A stretch of 64,000 bases of DNA from Hathewaya proteolytica DSM 3090 (GTDB taxonomy: Bacteria; Bacillota; Clostridia; Clostridiales; Clostridiaceae), in contig NZ_FRAD01000003.1 of NCBI RefSeq assembly GCF_900142225.1, positions 124,001-188,000 on the forward strand, written 5' to 3'. The notes under the pieces are model-generated. The model was not told the origin of the DNA, made no database searches, and saw nothing but the letters and a program-made list of their open reading frames with translations. Shown one piece after another: positions 52,514 through 61,108 of this stretch (its first letter is position 1; each line of letters opens with the position of its first letter). Both the position numbers and the translations under genes were made by a program.

Positions 52514-54775
52514 TTAATGTTTTTTGCCTTCCATGGACGAAAGCTTTGGATACTCAATCCTCTCGTGGTATATTCCAGTTAATGCTTTTAGAAAAGATTC
52601 TCTTATAACTCTCAAATCTTTAAAAGAAATATCACACTCATCTAGATTTTCACCCTCAACAACACCTTTTATAATATTGTTTACCATGGTTTTTATTTTA
52701 TCCTCTGTTGGCTCCTGTATTGACCTTACAGCAGCCTCACAGCCGTCTGCCAACATAACTAAAGCTGCTTCTCTGCTTTGAGGTTTCGGTCCTTCATACC
52801 TGTAATCACATTCTAAAACATCTTCAGGTTTCTCACTGTTGTTTTTTGCTGTTATATAAAAATATTTTACCAGTGAAGTGCCATGATGTTGCTGTATGAT
52901 ATCTTGAATACACTTAGGAATTTTATACTCCTTTGCTAAGTCTAAACCATCCTTTGTATGGGATGTTATTATAAGAGCACTTAGCTTTGGACCTATTTTA
53001 TCGTGAGGGTTGCTTCTCCCCATCTGATTTTCCTTAAAGAAAATTGGCCTTTTAAGCTTTCCCACATCATGATAATACGCCCCAGCTCTTGTCAGTATTG
53101 GGTTGGCCCCAATATTTTCTGCAGCAACCTCCGCCAAATTAGCTACAAGCACAGCATGGTGATATGTACCTGGAGCTTCCATTAAAAGCTTTTTTAGAAG
53201 AGGGTTGTTAGGATTCATAAGCTCCAGGAGTTTTACCGTGGTAACTACTCCAAATATGGTCTCGAAAATAGGCAGCACCCCTATGCTAAGCACGCCAGAG
53301 ATTATACAAGACACAAATTCCATCATGGTAACAGTTATGATGTATTTAATGTCATTATTAAACTGCAAAATTGTAAATACCACAGTGGTAAGAGATCCTA
53401 TAATAGAAATAATTAAAGAGGAATAAATAATATCAGTTCTTTGATCCATCCTCCTAAGGAACAAGGATGCTATTACACTATTTAGAAGAATTAGCACACA
53501 TACTGTCACATCCATTTTTACTATTATACTCATCAAAACACCATTTAAAATGCTGAGAATAATGGCCATTTTATAATTAAATAACATGGTAAGTATCATA
53601 GGTGCGAAAGCTAATGGGATGAGATAAGGGTTTATAAGTGAAGCTAGCTTTGCTAGCAACAATGAAAACACATTTACCGCATTTACAAGTATGAGCAGCT
53701 TGTTAGATCTAAAAATCTTGTTTTCGTATTTGTAGAGGTAGTATGCATTTATACTCATCACCATAATTATTATGGCTATTAAGCTCAAATAAATAACCCA
53801 CTGAAAATTATTTTTTTCTTTCAAAAGGCTAAGTTGTCTTAAAAGGGAAATATCATACCTAGTTATAGGCTCCCCCTCTTTAACTATAATCTGATCTTTT
53901 TTAGTAATGACTGGCTCTACACCCTCTAGAGCTGCGGACTTTAGCGCTACAGTCTTTTCCGCGTCATAAAAAGTATTTGGTCTTAATTCCTTTGAACAGA
54001 TATTTACCGCAATCTTAAGTAAATTTTTATCAACTATGCTCTTTGAAATTTCAGCCTCTAAGTCCTTGAGTTTGTCATTTTTAACTTGTTCATCCATCTC
54101 CATATTGTTCTTATGTGCTTCTATAAGTTCTTTTACTTTTTTATTTAATGCTTGATTGTCATCATAAAGTTGCATGTTATTTAAAGTATCTTTTAAATCT
54201 GTAGGGATTTTAACTTCTAGCTTAGTATCCTTGTATATTTTCGACATGGCTACGCTAAGAGTTTGCTTCATATTTCTTATATTGCTTTCATCCATTTTTA
54301 AAAGGATTTTATATTCTTCATCAGTTAGGAGTATCCCCGATTTCTCCTTCATGTTGTTTATAGCACCTTGAAAATTCGCCTCATAATTAGCCTTTGCATT
54401 TACACTGCTATCATTAACTAAATCAGCTTCATAGCCCTTAACATTTTCCCTTTGCTCACCCAAATAGTCGAAAAAAGACTCCATATTGTCGCTTACTAAA
54501 TCCTTTGTTTTACCGTCGAAGGTCAATTGTATGTCAATCTTATCAAAGACTTCTTTTTTCTTTTCGTATGTCCTCAATTCGTCTTCTACATCCCTAGGTG
54601 ATTTAATATTTTCTTTTGCAATTTGACCTTCAAAAAGAGAATATTTCTCTGGTAGAACAGAATTAATGAGAATAGCATAAATAAATATGGAACTTACAAG
54701 GTATATCATACCTTTCTTAAATATCATCTTTTTGTTTATCGAGAACTTATCAAAAATGCTTTTCTTTTTTTTCAC
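52514..54775 (-). CDS. pgpH: PgpH (YqfF), 7TM receptor-like HD-domain c-di-AMP phosphodiesterase
   Basis: 753 aa. One N-terminal transmembrane helix, a large extracytoplasmic 7TMR-HDED domain to about 320, seven helices (about 325-520), and a cytosolic HD domain: GTYHHAVLVANLAE, AGAYYHDVGKLKRP, ITSHTKDGLDLA, IQQHHGTSLVKYFY, MLADGCEAAVRS. Family members degrade c-di-AMP. Start GTG 54775 with GGTGGGG upstream, overlapping nothing and only 2 nt after yqfD. The phoH gene usually between yqfD and this gene is missing. Confidence 0.95.
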   Translation of the reverse strand: MKKKKSIFDKFSINKKMIFKKGMIYLVSSIFIYAILINSVLPEKYSLFEGQIAKENIKSPRDVEDELRTYEKKKEVFDKIDIQLTFDGKTKDLVSDNMESFFDYLGEQRENVKGYEADLVNDSSVNAKANYEANFQGAINNMKEKSGILLTDEEYKILLKMDESNIRNMKQTLSVAMSKIYKDTKLEVKIPTDLKDTLNNMQLYDDNQALNKKVKELIEAHKNNMEMDEQVKNDKLKDLEAEISKSIVDKNLLKIAVNICSKELRPNTFYDAEKTVALKSAALEGVEPVITKKDQIIVKEGEPITRYDISLLRQLSLLKEKNNFQWVIYLSLIAIIIMVMSINAYYLYKYENKIFRSNKLLILVNAVNVFSLLLAKLASLINPYLIPLAFAPMILTMLFNYKMAIILSILNGVLMSIIVKMDVTVCVLILLNSVIASLFLRRMDQRTDIIYSSLIISIIGSLTTVVFTILQFNNDIKYIITVTMMEFVSCIISGVLSIGVLPIFETIFGVVTTVKLLELMNPNNPLLKKLLMEAPGTYHHAVLVANLAEVAAENIGANPILTRAGAYYHDVGKLKRPIFFKENQMGRSNPHDKIGPKLSALIITSHTKDGLDLAKEYKIPKCIQDIIQQHHGTSLVKYFYITAKNNSEKPEDVLECDYRYEGPKPQSREAALVMLADGCEAAVRSIQEPTEDKIKTMVNNIIKGVVEGENLDECDISFKDLRVIRESFLKALTGIYHERIEYPKLSSMEGKKH

Positions 54776-54777
54776 CT

Positions 54778-55896
54778 TTACCCCACCTTTTCAATTAAAT
54801 CTTCTTCAGTTGTTATAAGTACACGCAACCTAAAAGATTCCCCCAACTCGTCATGCTGTAAAAGTCGGTTTAAAATCTTAATTTCGTGTTGAAAATTGAT
54901 TACAATATCGGAATACATCTTATTTAATCTATCATCTAAGATTTTTTCCCTTTCTTCTTTAGTGTATTCAATTTCTTTCACCTCATAATATGTTTCTATT
55001 TTCACAAAGGAACTATTATCTTCTATTTTATCATATTTATCGTATTTGTTTAATCTATTTTTAAGGTAAATCTTCTTTTTCCCCACATTAATATATTTAT
55101 TACTAAAATTATTGCCCGTTCTCACCCTTTTATACTTAGGGATTTCAAAATCTTCTATGCTCTCAAAAAAAGTTGTAGCAATAACACTGCCTTCTGCCTT
55201 TACATCATAAAGACTTTCTTCATTTCCCTGCTGTCCCTTTATAAGCACATCTCCTTTTTTAACCAGGTCTCCCTCTTTTACCATGGCAGTACCTGACAGA
55301 GTGTAGATTCTCTTTACTATACCGTCTTTTTTTGCCAGCAGATCACAAGGAGTCTCATCTTTTACGATGTTAGGAGGGTTTTGCCTCTCAGATACAGTTA
55401 TTTCTAACTCCGTCCCTCGTATTCTAGCTCTAACCCACACCACATTACCGTTGACATCCGGGATTTTTTTCTCCAATTCAAACACATCAATTTTCTTTTT
55501 GCTTATGCCCTCTTTTATTCCCAGATTGGTGATGTATGTTCTTATCTCGTAGGGTGATACAAACTGATCCGTTTTTATATTTATTGCCCATATCCTCGTG
55601 GACAAAGCATATATAAATAAAATAAACAAAACAATTCCTATAAAAAAAGATTTTCTTTTCAACACGTTTTTTTTCATCCTGTAAAATTCATTTTCCTTTA
55701 TAGATATAATAGTAGCATTGTACCTAGAAGCTAGCTCTGAAAAACTTTCATAATCTTTTTCGTAAATTGTAAGTATGTAATCCACTACAGATTCCTTTTT
55801 TATATCCATCATGATTATTTCAGATTCATTTATTTTTTTCATAAGCTCTTCCATATCAACACAAGACAATTTTATTCTAAGGGTACTTCTACTCAT
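54778..55896 (-). CDS. yqfD: YqfD sporulation membrane protein
   Basis: 372 aa from ATG 55896. A GTG at 55905 is also possible. One transmembrane helix near 85-105 (SFFIGIVLFILFIYALSTR), preceded by a cytosolic domain and followed by an external part with POTRA-like and barrel-sandwich features (AKKDGIVKRIYTLSGTAMVK, GDLVKKGDVLIKG). YqfD is a SigE-dependent mother-cell protein in B. subtilis and is conserved in spore formers. It overlaps yqfC by 8 nt (stop TAG inside the start). Confidence 0.92.
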   Translation of the reverse strand: MSRSTLRIKLSCVDMEELMKKINESEIIMMDIKKESVVDYILTIYEKDYESFSELASRYNATIISIKENEFYRMKKNVLKRKSFFIGIVLFILFIYALSTRIWAINIKTDQFVSPYEIRTYITNLGIKEGISKKKIDVFELEKKIPDVNGNVVWVRARIRGTELEITVSERQNPPNIVKDETPCDLLAKKDGIVKRIYTLSGTAMVKEGDLVKKGDVLIKGQQGNEESLYDVKAEGSVIATTFFESIEDFEIPKYKRVRTGNNFSNKYINVGKKKIYLKNRLNKYDKYDKIEDNSSFVKIETYYEVKEIEYTKEEREKILDDRLNKMYSDIVINFQHEIKILNRLLQHDELGESFRLRVLITTEEDLIEKVG

Positions 55897-56170
55897 GATA
55901 ATCACTTCTTTCCACTGTGACTACTCGCAACTTACCTTTAATAATAACGGCATTAGAGCTTAAATATATAATTTCAAATTCATTGCCCTCCACAATAATA
56001 TTTCCTATGACGGTCTTTACCACTATTTTATTGTCTTGAAACAGTTCAACCCCTTGATGATTTTCTATAGATATCTCATTGTCTCCTTGAATTGTTATAT
56101 TGGGAATGTTTTCTCTTATAATATTTACAGTCATTTCCACCACATTGTTTTTACTATCTTTTCTCTTCAT
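55889..56170 (-). CDS. yqfC: YqfC sporulation protein
   Basis: 93 aa from ATG 56170, where AAGGAG stands 7 nt before. YabP/YqfC fold pattern: NIPNITIQGDNEISIENHQG (in part), VELFQDNKIVVKTVIGNIIVEG, LRVVTVER-type strand end. Partner of YqfD in mother-cell development; its deletion impairs sporulation in B. subtilis. The gene is separated from yqeY by a terminator and 156 nt. Confidence 0.92.
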   Translation of the reverse strand: MKRKDSKNNVVEMTVNIIRENIPNITIQGDNEISIENHQGVELFQDNKIVVKTVIGNIIVEGNEFEIIYLSSNAVIIKGKLRVVTVERSDYHE

Positions 56171-56291
56171 AATAAACTCCTTCCCCATAATTATTAGAAT
56201 TTCAACTTAAAAATAAATTATATTCATAACAATTTATGATTTTCAAAGTTATTTTATGTTATTATAGTGAAAAGATAGGTTTAATGGCATA

Positions 56292-56321
56292 TAAAAAGCT
56301 TAGAGATATATCTCTAAGCTT
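56292..56321 (-). terminator. Terminator after yqeY
   Basis: Perfect 26-nt palindrome with arms AAGCTTAGAGATA (56296-56321), followed on the minus strand by TTTATATG. It ends the rpsU-yqeY unit 6 nt after the stop. Confidence 0.9.
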
Positions 56322-56326
56322 GGGTT

Positions 56327-56776
56327 TTACTTGTTTAAAAAATCTTTTACCAAGGTACTTACCAATTTTCCATCTGCGCGTCCCTTTGTTTTAGGTACCA
56401 CAGCGGACATCAATTTTCCCATATCTTTTATACTATTTGCTCCCACTTCGCTAGCTACTCTAGCAATAAGTTCTTTTATTTCAACTTCTGTTAACTGCTG
56501 AGGAAGGTAATTTAATAATATTTCAATCTCATCCTGAGTTTCCTTAACCAGTTCAGTTCTATTGGCGTTTTTGAATTCTTCAATAGTTTCACGTCTCTGT
56601 TTAATTTCTTTTGCAATAATCTCAAGAACTACATCATCAGTAGCTTCCTTGGAAGCTCCACTTTTTTCATAAAGCAGTACAGCCGATCTAGCCATGCTTA
56701 ACACACTAGCTTTCAACTTGTCTCTGTTCTTTACAGCCGCTTTCCAATCATTCTGTAATGTTTCCCTCAAGGACAT
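56327..56776 (-). CDS. yqeY: YqeY (GatB/YqeY domain) protein
   Basis: 149 aa. SLRETLQNDWKAAVKNRDKLK, LEIIAKEIKQRRETIEEF, ILLNYLPQQLTEVEI and IKDMGKLMSAVVPKTKGRADG are the family features shared with the tRNA-binding tail of GatB. Possible role in tRNA-dependent amidation, not proven. Start ATG with GAGGGTAAG. It follows rpsU by 22 nt. Confidence 0.95.
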   Translation of the reverse strand: MSLRETLQNDWKAAVKNRDKLKASVLSMARSAVLLYEKSGASKEATDDVVLEIIAKEIKQRRETIEEFKNANRTELVKETQDEIEILLNYLPQQLTEVEIKELIARVASEVGANSIKDMGKLMSAVVPKTKGRADGKLVSTLVKDFLNK

Positions 56777-56798
56777 TAAAACTTACCCTCTTTCAAAT

Positions 56799-56975
56799 CT
56801 ATTTTTTCTTTCTTCTCTTGGCAGCTTCTGATTTTTTCTTTCTCTTAACACTTGGTTTTTCATAGTGTTCTCTCTTTCTTACTTCGGCAAGAACGCCAGA
56901 CTTTGCGCATTCCCTTTTAAATCTTTTAAGAGCACTTTCTAAAGTCTCGTTATCTCTTACTTTAATTTCTGACAT
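56799..56975 (-). CDS. rpsU: 30S ribosomal protein S21
   Basis: 58 aa, easily missed for its size. Translation begins MSEIKVRDNETLESALKRFK, continues REC, then AKSGVLAEVRKREHYEKPS and a strongly basic tail VKRKKKSEAAKRRKKK. This is the standard S21 sequence. ATG (56973-56975) with GGAGGGAGGG upstream; stop TAG at 56799. First gene of rpsU-yqeY. Confidence 0.97.
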   Translation of the reverse strand: MSEIKVRDNETLESALKRFKRECAKSGVLAEVRKREHYEKPSVKRKKKSEAAKRRKKK

Positions 56976-57097
56976 CTATATCCCTCCCTCCGCTTGCGGT
57001 TTTTAATTTGCTGTGCAAACACTTTATAGTGGGACTAAAACAGCACATCATACATTATACAACAGCCTTCACATCTATGTCAATACATATAGCAAAG

Positions 57098-57442
57098 CTA
57101 ATTTAATGTTGTAGCAAGTTTTTCTCCACCCAGTAAGTGGAAGTGAACATGAAATACCGTCTGTCCTGCGTTTTCCCCACAATTGCTTATAACTCTGTAG
57201 CCAGTTTTGTCTATACCAAATTTTTTTGTTATGTCCTTAGCTACAAGATAAATGTGAGAAATCAAATGGACATTGTCCACATTCACATCATTTAAAGTGG
57301 CAATATGAACTTTAGGAATTATAAGTATATGAATAGGAGCCTCAGGGTTTATGTCCTTAAACGCATACACCTTATCGTCTTCATAAACCTTTTCAGAAGG
57401 TATCTCATTCTTAAGTATTTTACAAAAGATACAATTCTCCAT
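57098..57442 (-). CDS. HIT family nucleotide hydrolase (HinT-like)
   Basis: 114 aa. CIFCKILKNEIPSEKVYED with a likely zinc-binding CxxC, DINPEAPIHILIIPK and the histidine triad HVHFHLLGG. HinT-type enzymes hydrolyse phosphoramidates such as AMP-lysine. ATG with GGAGGTGAAA. It follows mtaB by 50 nt. Confidence 0.95.
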   Translation of the reverse strand: MENCIFCKILKNEIPSEKVYEDDKVYAFKDINPEAPIHILIIPKVHIATLNDVNVDNVHLISHIYLVAKDITKKFGIDKTGYRVISNCGENAGQTVFHVHFHLLGGEKLATTLN

Positions 57443-57493
57443 ACTATTTCACCTCCTTATAAATACAGTTCAAAATAATGTACATTTATTCTG

Positions 57494-58843
57494 CTATATC
57501 ATTTTACCATACATGTATTCACTTTGTATATCCTTTAACAAAACTTTTAAAATTTTTCCTTTAATATTTTCATGGCTTGCAGCTAAAACCCTTATGTAGT
57601 TTGGAGTGTAGCCTTCATAAATATTTTCTTTTTCCTTTATTTTTTCTTCAAAAAGCACTGGCAATTCCTTATTTAAATATTTTTCCATGTATTTTTTTTC
57701 ATTTATTAGATTTAAAGCTATAAGTTTATTACTTCTCTCATCTTTTATGGAACTCTCAACTTGATTTTCCATAAGGGCTGCTTTGGTTCCTTTTCTTATA
57801 CTGTATTTAAATACATGGGTTTTTGTAAGCTCCAGTTTTTTAAGGAATTCATAGGTTTTTTCGAATTCTTCTTGGCTTTCTCCAGGGAATCCCACAATTA
57901 CATCAGTGGTAACAGAAACATCCTCAATGTACTGCCTTAGCTTATTTACAGTACTAGCATATTCTTCTGTGGTGTATCTCCTATTCATTCGCTTCAGTGT
58001 TTCATCGCACCCACTTTGAAGTGAAAGATGGAAATGAGGACAAAGTTTTTGGCACTTGCACAATCTCTTTATGTTATCCTCAGTGAAAAAGCTCGGCTCC
58101 ACAGAGCCAATCCTAATTCTTTCTATACCGTCCAGGCTATTAATCTCTTCTATCACCGTAACAAGATCCACCCCGTCTTTTAAATCTACACCATAGGATG
58201 CTATATGTATACCTGATAATATAACTTCTTTAAAACCATGCTGTGCAAGTTTTTTGCACTCTTCTATAATTTTTTCTGGTTCTTTTGAACACACAGCTCC
58301 CCTTGCATAGGGTATAAGACAATAAGAGCAGAACCTATTACAACCATCTTGTATCTTTAAAAAGGCTCTTGTTTTGTCTTGATATTCTTCTATGTTAAGT
58401 TCTTCAAAGTGTTTATTTTGCAAAACATCACTTACTTTTATGATTTGCTTTCCCTCTTCGTTAAATCTATTTACCCAGTATACGATTTCGCTTTTGTTTC
58501 TAGTTCCAAGTACCACATCTACGCCTTCAATTAAGCTAACTTCCTTAGGCGATATCTGAGCATAGCAACCAACTACAGCAATTACAGCCTCCGGATTTAG
58601 CCTTCTCGCCCTACTTATCATCTGCCTTGACTTTTTATCACCTATATTAGTGACAGAACAAGTATTGATAACATAAACATCTGCCACTTGTTGAAAATCC
58701 ACTAAAGAATATCCTTCTTTTATAAATTTTTCTGTCATAGCCTCAGATTCATAAAAATTTACTCTACAGCCTAGGGTGCATATAGCCATTCGCTTTTTAG
58801 GAATATGCCTTTTAAGGCTTTCTTCTAAATTATTATTTGTCAT
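57494..58843 (-). CDS. mtaB: MtaB, tRNA methylthiotransferase (ms2t6A37)
   Basis: 449 aa. N-terminal UPF0004 cluster with Cys in CTLGCRVN, NTCSV and VVGCYAQ; radical SAM motif DGCNRFCSYCLIPYARG; HLSLQSGCDETLKRMNRRY; TDVIVGFPGE; C-terminal TRAM domain. It methylthiolates t6A37 in Lys tRNA. ATG with GGAGAG. It follows rsmE as yqeV does in B. subtilis. Confidence 0.96.
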   Translation of the reverse strand: MTNNNLEESLKRHIPKKRMAICTLGCRVNFYESEAMTEKFIKEGYSLVDFQQVADVYVINTCSVTNIGDKKSRQMISRARRLNPEAVIAVVGCYAQISPKEVSLIEGVDVVLGTRNKSEIVYWVNRFNEEGKQIIKVSDVLQNKHFEELNIEEYQDKTRAFLKIQDGCNRFCSYCLIPYARGAVCSKEPEKIIEECKKLAQHGFKEVILSGIHIASYGVDLKDGVDLVTVIEEINSLDGIERIRIGSVEPSFFTEDNIKRLCKCQKLCPHFHLSLQSGCDETLKRMNRRYTTEEYASTVNKLRQYIEDVSVTTDVIVGFPGESQEEFEKTYEFLKKLELTKTHVFKYSIRKGTKAALMENQVESSIKDERSNKLIALNLINEKKYMEKYLNKELPVLFEEKIKEKENIYEGYTPNYIRVLAASHENIKGKILKVLLKDIQSEYMYGKMI

Positions 58844-58891
58844 TTTTTCTCTCCTAAATTAATCTATAGCGTTTCAATCGGAAAACTACTA

Positions 58892-59644
58892 TCATATTTG
58901 CCCACCTAAGTCCCCTAATTCGTAGCATACTAGAGATACCGCCGTAAATCCAGCAGTTTCAGTTCTTAGTATACGTGGTCCAAGAGTGATGATATAAGCC
59001 CCTATTTCCTTTAATTGATGAATTTCCTCAGCTTCAAAACCACCCTCTGGTCCAATTATAATGGCAGCACTTTCTATTTTTTTATTGCCTATTTCCTTCA
59101 CCACAGCTTTGAACCCTTGTTCATCTTCATCCTCATAAGGTACAAGGACAAGATCATATTCCTTCAGTTTAATTAAAAGCTCTTGAAATTCCATAGGTTC
59201 ATTTATAGTAGGTATAATGCTTCTCTTGCACTGTTTACTGGATTCTAAGGCAATTCTATTCCACCTATCTAGCTTTTTAAATTCCTTTAGTTCAGTCTTT
59301 ACCACAACCCTTTTGGTAATAATAGGAGTTATATCTGAAACGCCTAGTTCTGTATTTTTCTGCACAATGAGATCCATCTTTGAACTCTTTGGCAAGCCTT
59401 GAAAAAGACTAATATAAATTGGACTCTCTTTGCTACAATTATCCTCTTCTAAAATCGTGAGTTCTACCTGTTGTTTAGTAATACTGTCTATGGCACATAT
59501 ATATTCTTTTCCCTGTAGATTGTTAACAGTGACCTTGTCACCCTCTGTAAGTCTCAAAACTTTGTATATATGCTTTACATCGTCACCTTCAATAACAACT
59601 GTTTTTCCATTTATATTTTCCATGGACACAAAAAATTTATGCAT
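58892..59644 (-). CDS. rsmE: RsmE, 16S rRNA U1498 N3-methyltransferase
   Basis: 250 aa. SPOUT fold with a PUA-like N-terminus (HKFFVSMENI, DVKHIYKVLRLTEGD) and the knot motifs LFQGLPKSSKMDLIVQKNTELGV (in part KSSKMDLIVQKNTELGV), IIGPEGGFEAEEI, LGPRILRTETAGF. Methylates the decoding centre. ATG with GGTGG. Between prmA and mtaB. Confidence 0.96.
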   Translation of the reverse strand: MHKFFVSMENINGKTVVIEGDDVKHIYKVLRLTEGDKVTVNNLQGKEYICAIDSITKQQVELTILEEDNCSKESPIYISLFQGLPKSSKMDLIVQKNTELGVSDITPIITKRVVVKTELKEFKKLDRWNRIALESSKQCKRSIIPTINEPMEFQELLIKLKEYDLVLVPYEDEDEQGFKAVVKEIGNKKIESAAIIIGPEGGFEAEEIHQLKEIGAYIITLGPRILRTETAGFTAVSLVCYELGDLGGQI

Positions 59645-59664
59645 CTATAAAAACCACCTTATAT

Positions 59665-60603
59665 TTATAATTGACAAACTATGCAGACCCATTCGCCTTC
59701 ATTTTTTACTTCAGCAATTTTGTAGCCAACTTCTCTTAGCTTTTCCTCAACATCTTGTCGTCTGTCTAAAATTATTCCAGAACATATGAATTTTCCTTCA
59801 GGCTTTAAGAAGTTTTTAACATCAGCGCAAACAAACTTTATAATATCCGCAATTATATTTGCCACTATTATGTCAGCCTTCCCTTCTACCACATCCATAA
59901 GATTTCCTTCTAACACAGTGATATTTTGTGCCTTATTAATACCTACATTCTCCTTAGCAGCATCCACAGCCACTGGGTCTAAATCTACAGCCACTACTTC
60001 CTTTGCCCCAAGAACACTGGCTGCAATGGCCAATATACCGGAACCTGTACCTATATCAAAAACTGTGCTTTCTGCTTTTACATGTTCCTCTAGAGCCTTT
60101 ACGCACATTCTAGTGGTTTCATGTGTACCAGTTCCAAAAGCCATGCCTGGATCTAGTTCAACGACTATTTCTCCCTCAGATACCTTATAGTCTTCCCAAG
60201 TAGGTTTCACAACAATTTTTTCGCTTATCTTTGTTGGTTTATAATATTTTTTCCAATTATTCGCCCAATCCTGCTCGTAGATTTCTTTGTCAAGGACCTT
60301 TCCTTCACCCACATCAATGCCCATGTCTTTTAAATCCGCAACTTTTTCCTCTATGTACCTTACTATTTTAGCCATATCTTCATCTTTGTCAAAATACCCC
60401 TTAACCACGGCGGCATTTCCCTTGTACTCAAATATATTTAAATCTGCAAAATCCCAAGTTAAAGGCCCCTGCTTTCTAGTTAAAATATCGTTGGGATCCT
60501 CTATGGCAACGCCTTCACAGTTAAGTCCATAAAATATACCCGAAACAGGCTCTACAGCCTCGCTTTTTGTTATAACCCTTACTTCATTCCAAATACCATT
60601 CAT
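59665..60603 (-). CDS. prmA: PrmA, ribosomal protein L11 methyltransferase
   Basis: 312 aa. N-terminal substrate-recognition domain, then SAM-binding LDPGMAFGTGTHETTRMC, VFDIGTGSGILAIAASVLGA (in part DIGTGSGILAIAA), VDLDPVAVDAAKENV and the catalytic-type IVANIIADII. Trimethylates L11. ATG with GGAGGAGA. Head of prmA-rsmE-mtaB. In many Firmicutes dnaJ is directly upstream; here an ABC operon stands in between. Confidence 0.96.
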   Translation of the reverse strand: MNGIWNEVRVITKSEAVEPVSGIFYGLNCEGVAIEDPNDILTRKQGPLTWDFADLNIFEYKGNAAVVKGYFDKDEDMAKIVRYIEEKVADLKDMGIDVGEGKVLDKEIYEQDWANNWKKYYKPTKISEKIVVKPTWEDYKVSEGEIVVELDPGMAFGTGTHETTRMCVKALEEHVKAESTVFDIGTGSGILAIAASVLGAKEVVAVDLDPVAVDAAKENVGINKAQNITVLEGNLMDVVEGKADIIVANIIADIIKFVCADVKNFLKPEGKFICSGIILDRRQDVEEKLREVGYKIAEVKNEGEWVCIVCQL

Positions 60604-60690
60604 CTATATTCTCCTCCATTACATACAATGTATTTATAGTTTATCTATAATTCTATTTTATTATAACAGACTTCATATACATTCACCACA

Positions 60691-60726
60691 AAAAAACCGC
60701 AGGGCAAAATATAACCTGCAGTTTTT
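60691..60726 (-). terminator. Terminator of the ABC transporter operon
   Basis: AAAACCGCAGG (60693-60703) / CCTGCAGTTTT (60715-60725) with one mismatch or wobble and an 11-nt loop; the minus strand then reads TTTTTTGTGG. It lies just after the GntR gene. Confidence 0.85.
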
Positions 60727-60730
60727 ACTC

Positions 60731-61087
60731 TTAATATTCCATTTTTATTAGTTCTATAAGCTCTTCCTTGGGAACCTTTATAGCCTTCATGCTATCTCTA
60801 AATAACTTAAAATTCTCTTCTATATACTCCCTTTTTATGATCTTCATATATTCTTCGTCAATGGCTATAGTACTTAGTGAATTTCTTTCAGTTTTTATCA
60901 TATTAAGACTCTCCATTTCCTTATATGCCCTCTGTACCGTATTAGGGTTAACTTCAAGTTCCTCTGCTAATTCTCTTCTAGATGGAATGACATCTCCATA
61001 ATTCAAGTTTCCACATATTACTTCCTTTTTTATGTGAGAAATAATCTGTACATATAAGGGTTCTCTACTATTAAATTCAATATTCAT
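60731..61087 (-). CDS. YtrA-type GntR family regulator
   Basis: 118 aa. GntR winged helix: REPLYVQIISHIKKEVICG, LNYGDVIPSRRELAEELEVN (in part IPSRRELAEELEVNPNTVQRA), then a short effector-less tail typical of the YtrA subfamily. Such regulators control ABC transporter operons linked to cell-wall antibiotics. It is the last gene of the ABC operon, and two matching inverted repeats lie at the operon promoter. ATG with AAAGGAG. Confidence 0.9.
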   Translation of the reverse strand: MNIEFNSREPLYVQIISHIKKEVICGNLNYGDVIPSRRELAEELEVNPNTVQRAYKEMESLNMIKTERNSLSTIAIDEEYMKIIKREYIEENFKLFRDSMKAIKVPKEELIELIKMEY

Positions 61088-61108
61088 TCTAAAGCAACTC
61101 CTTTAAAA

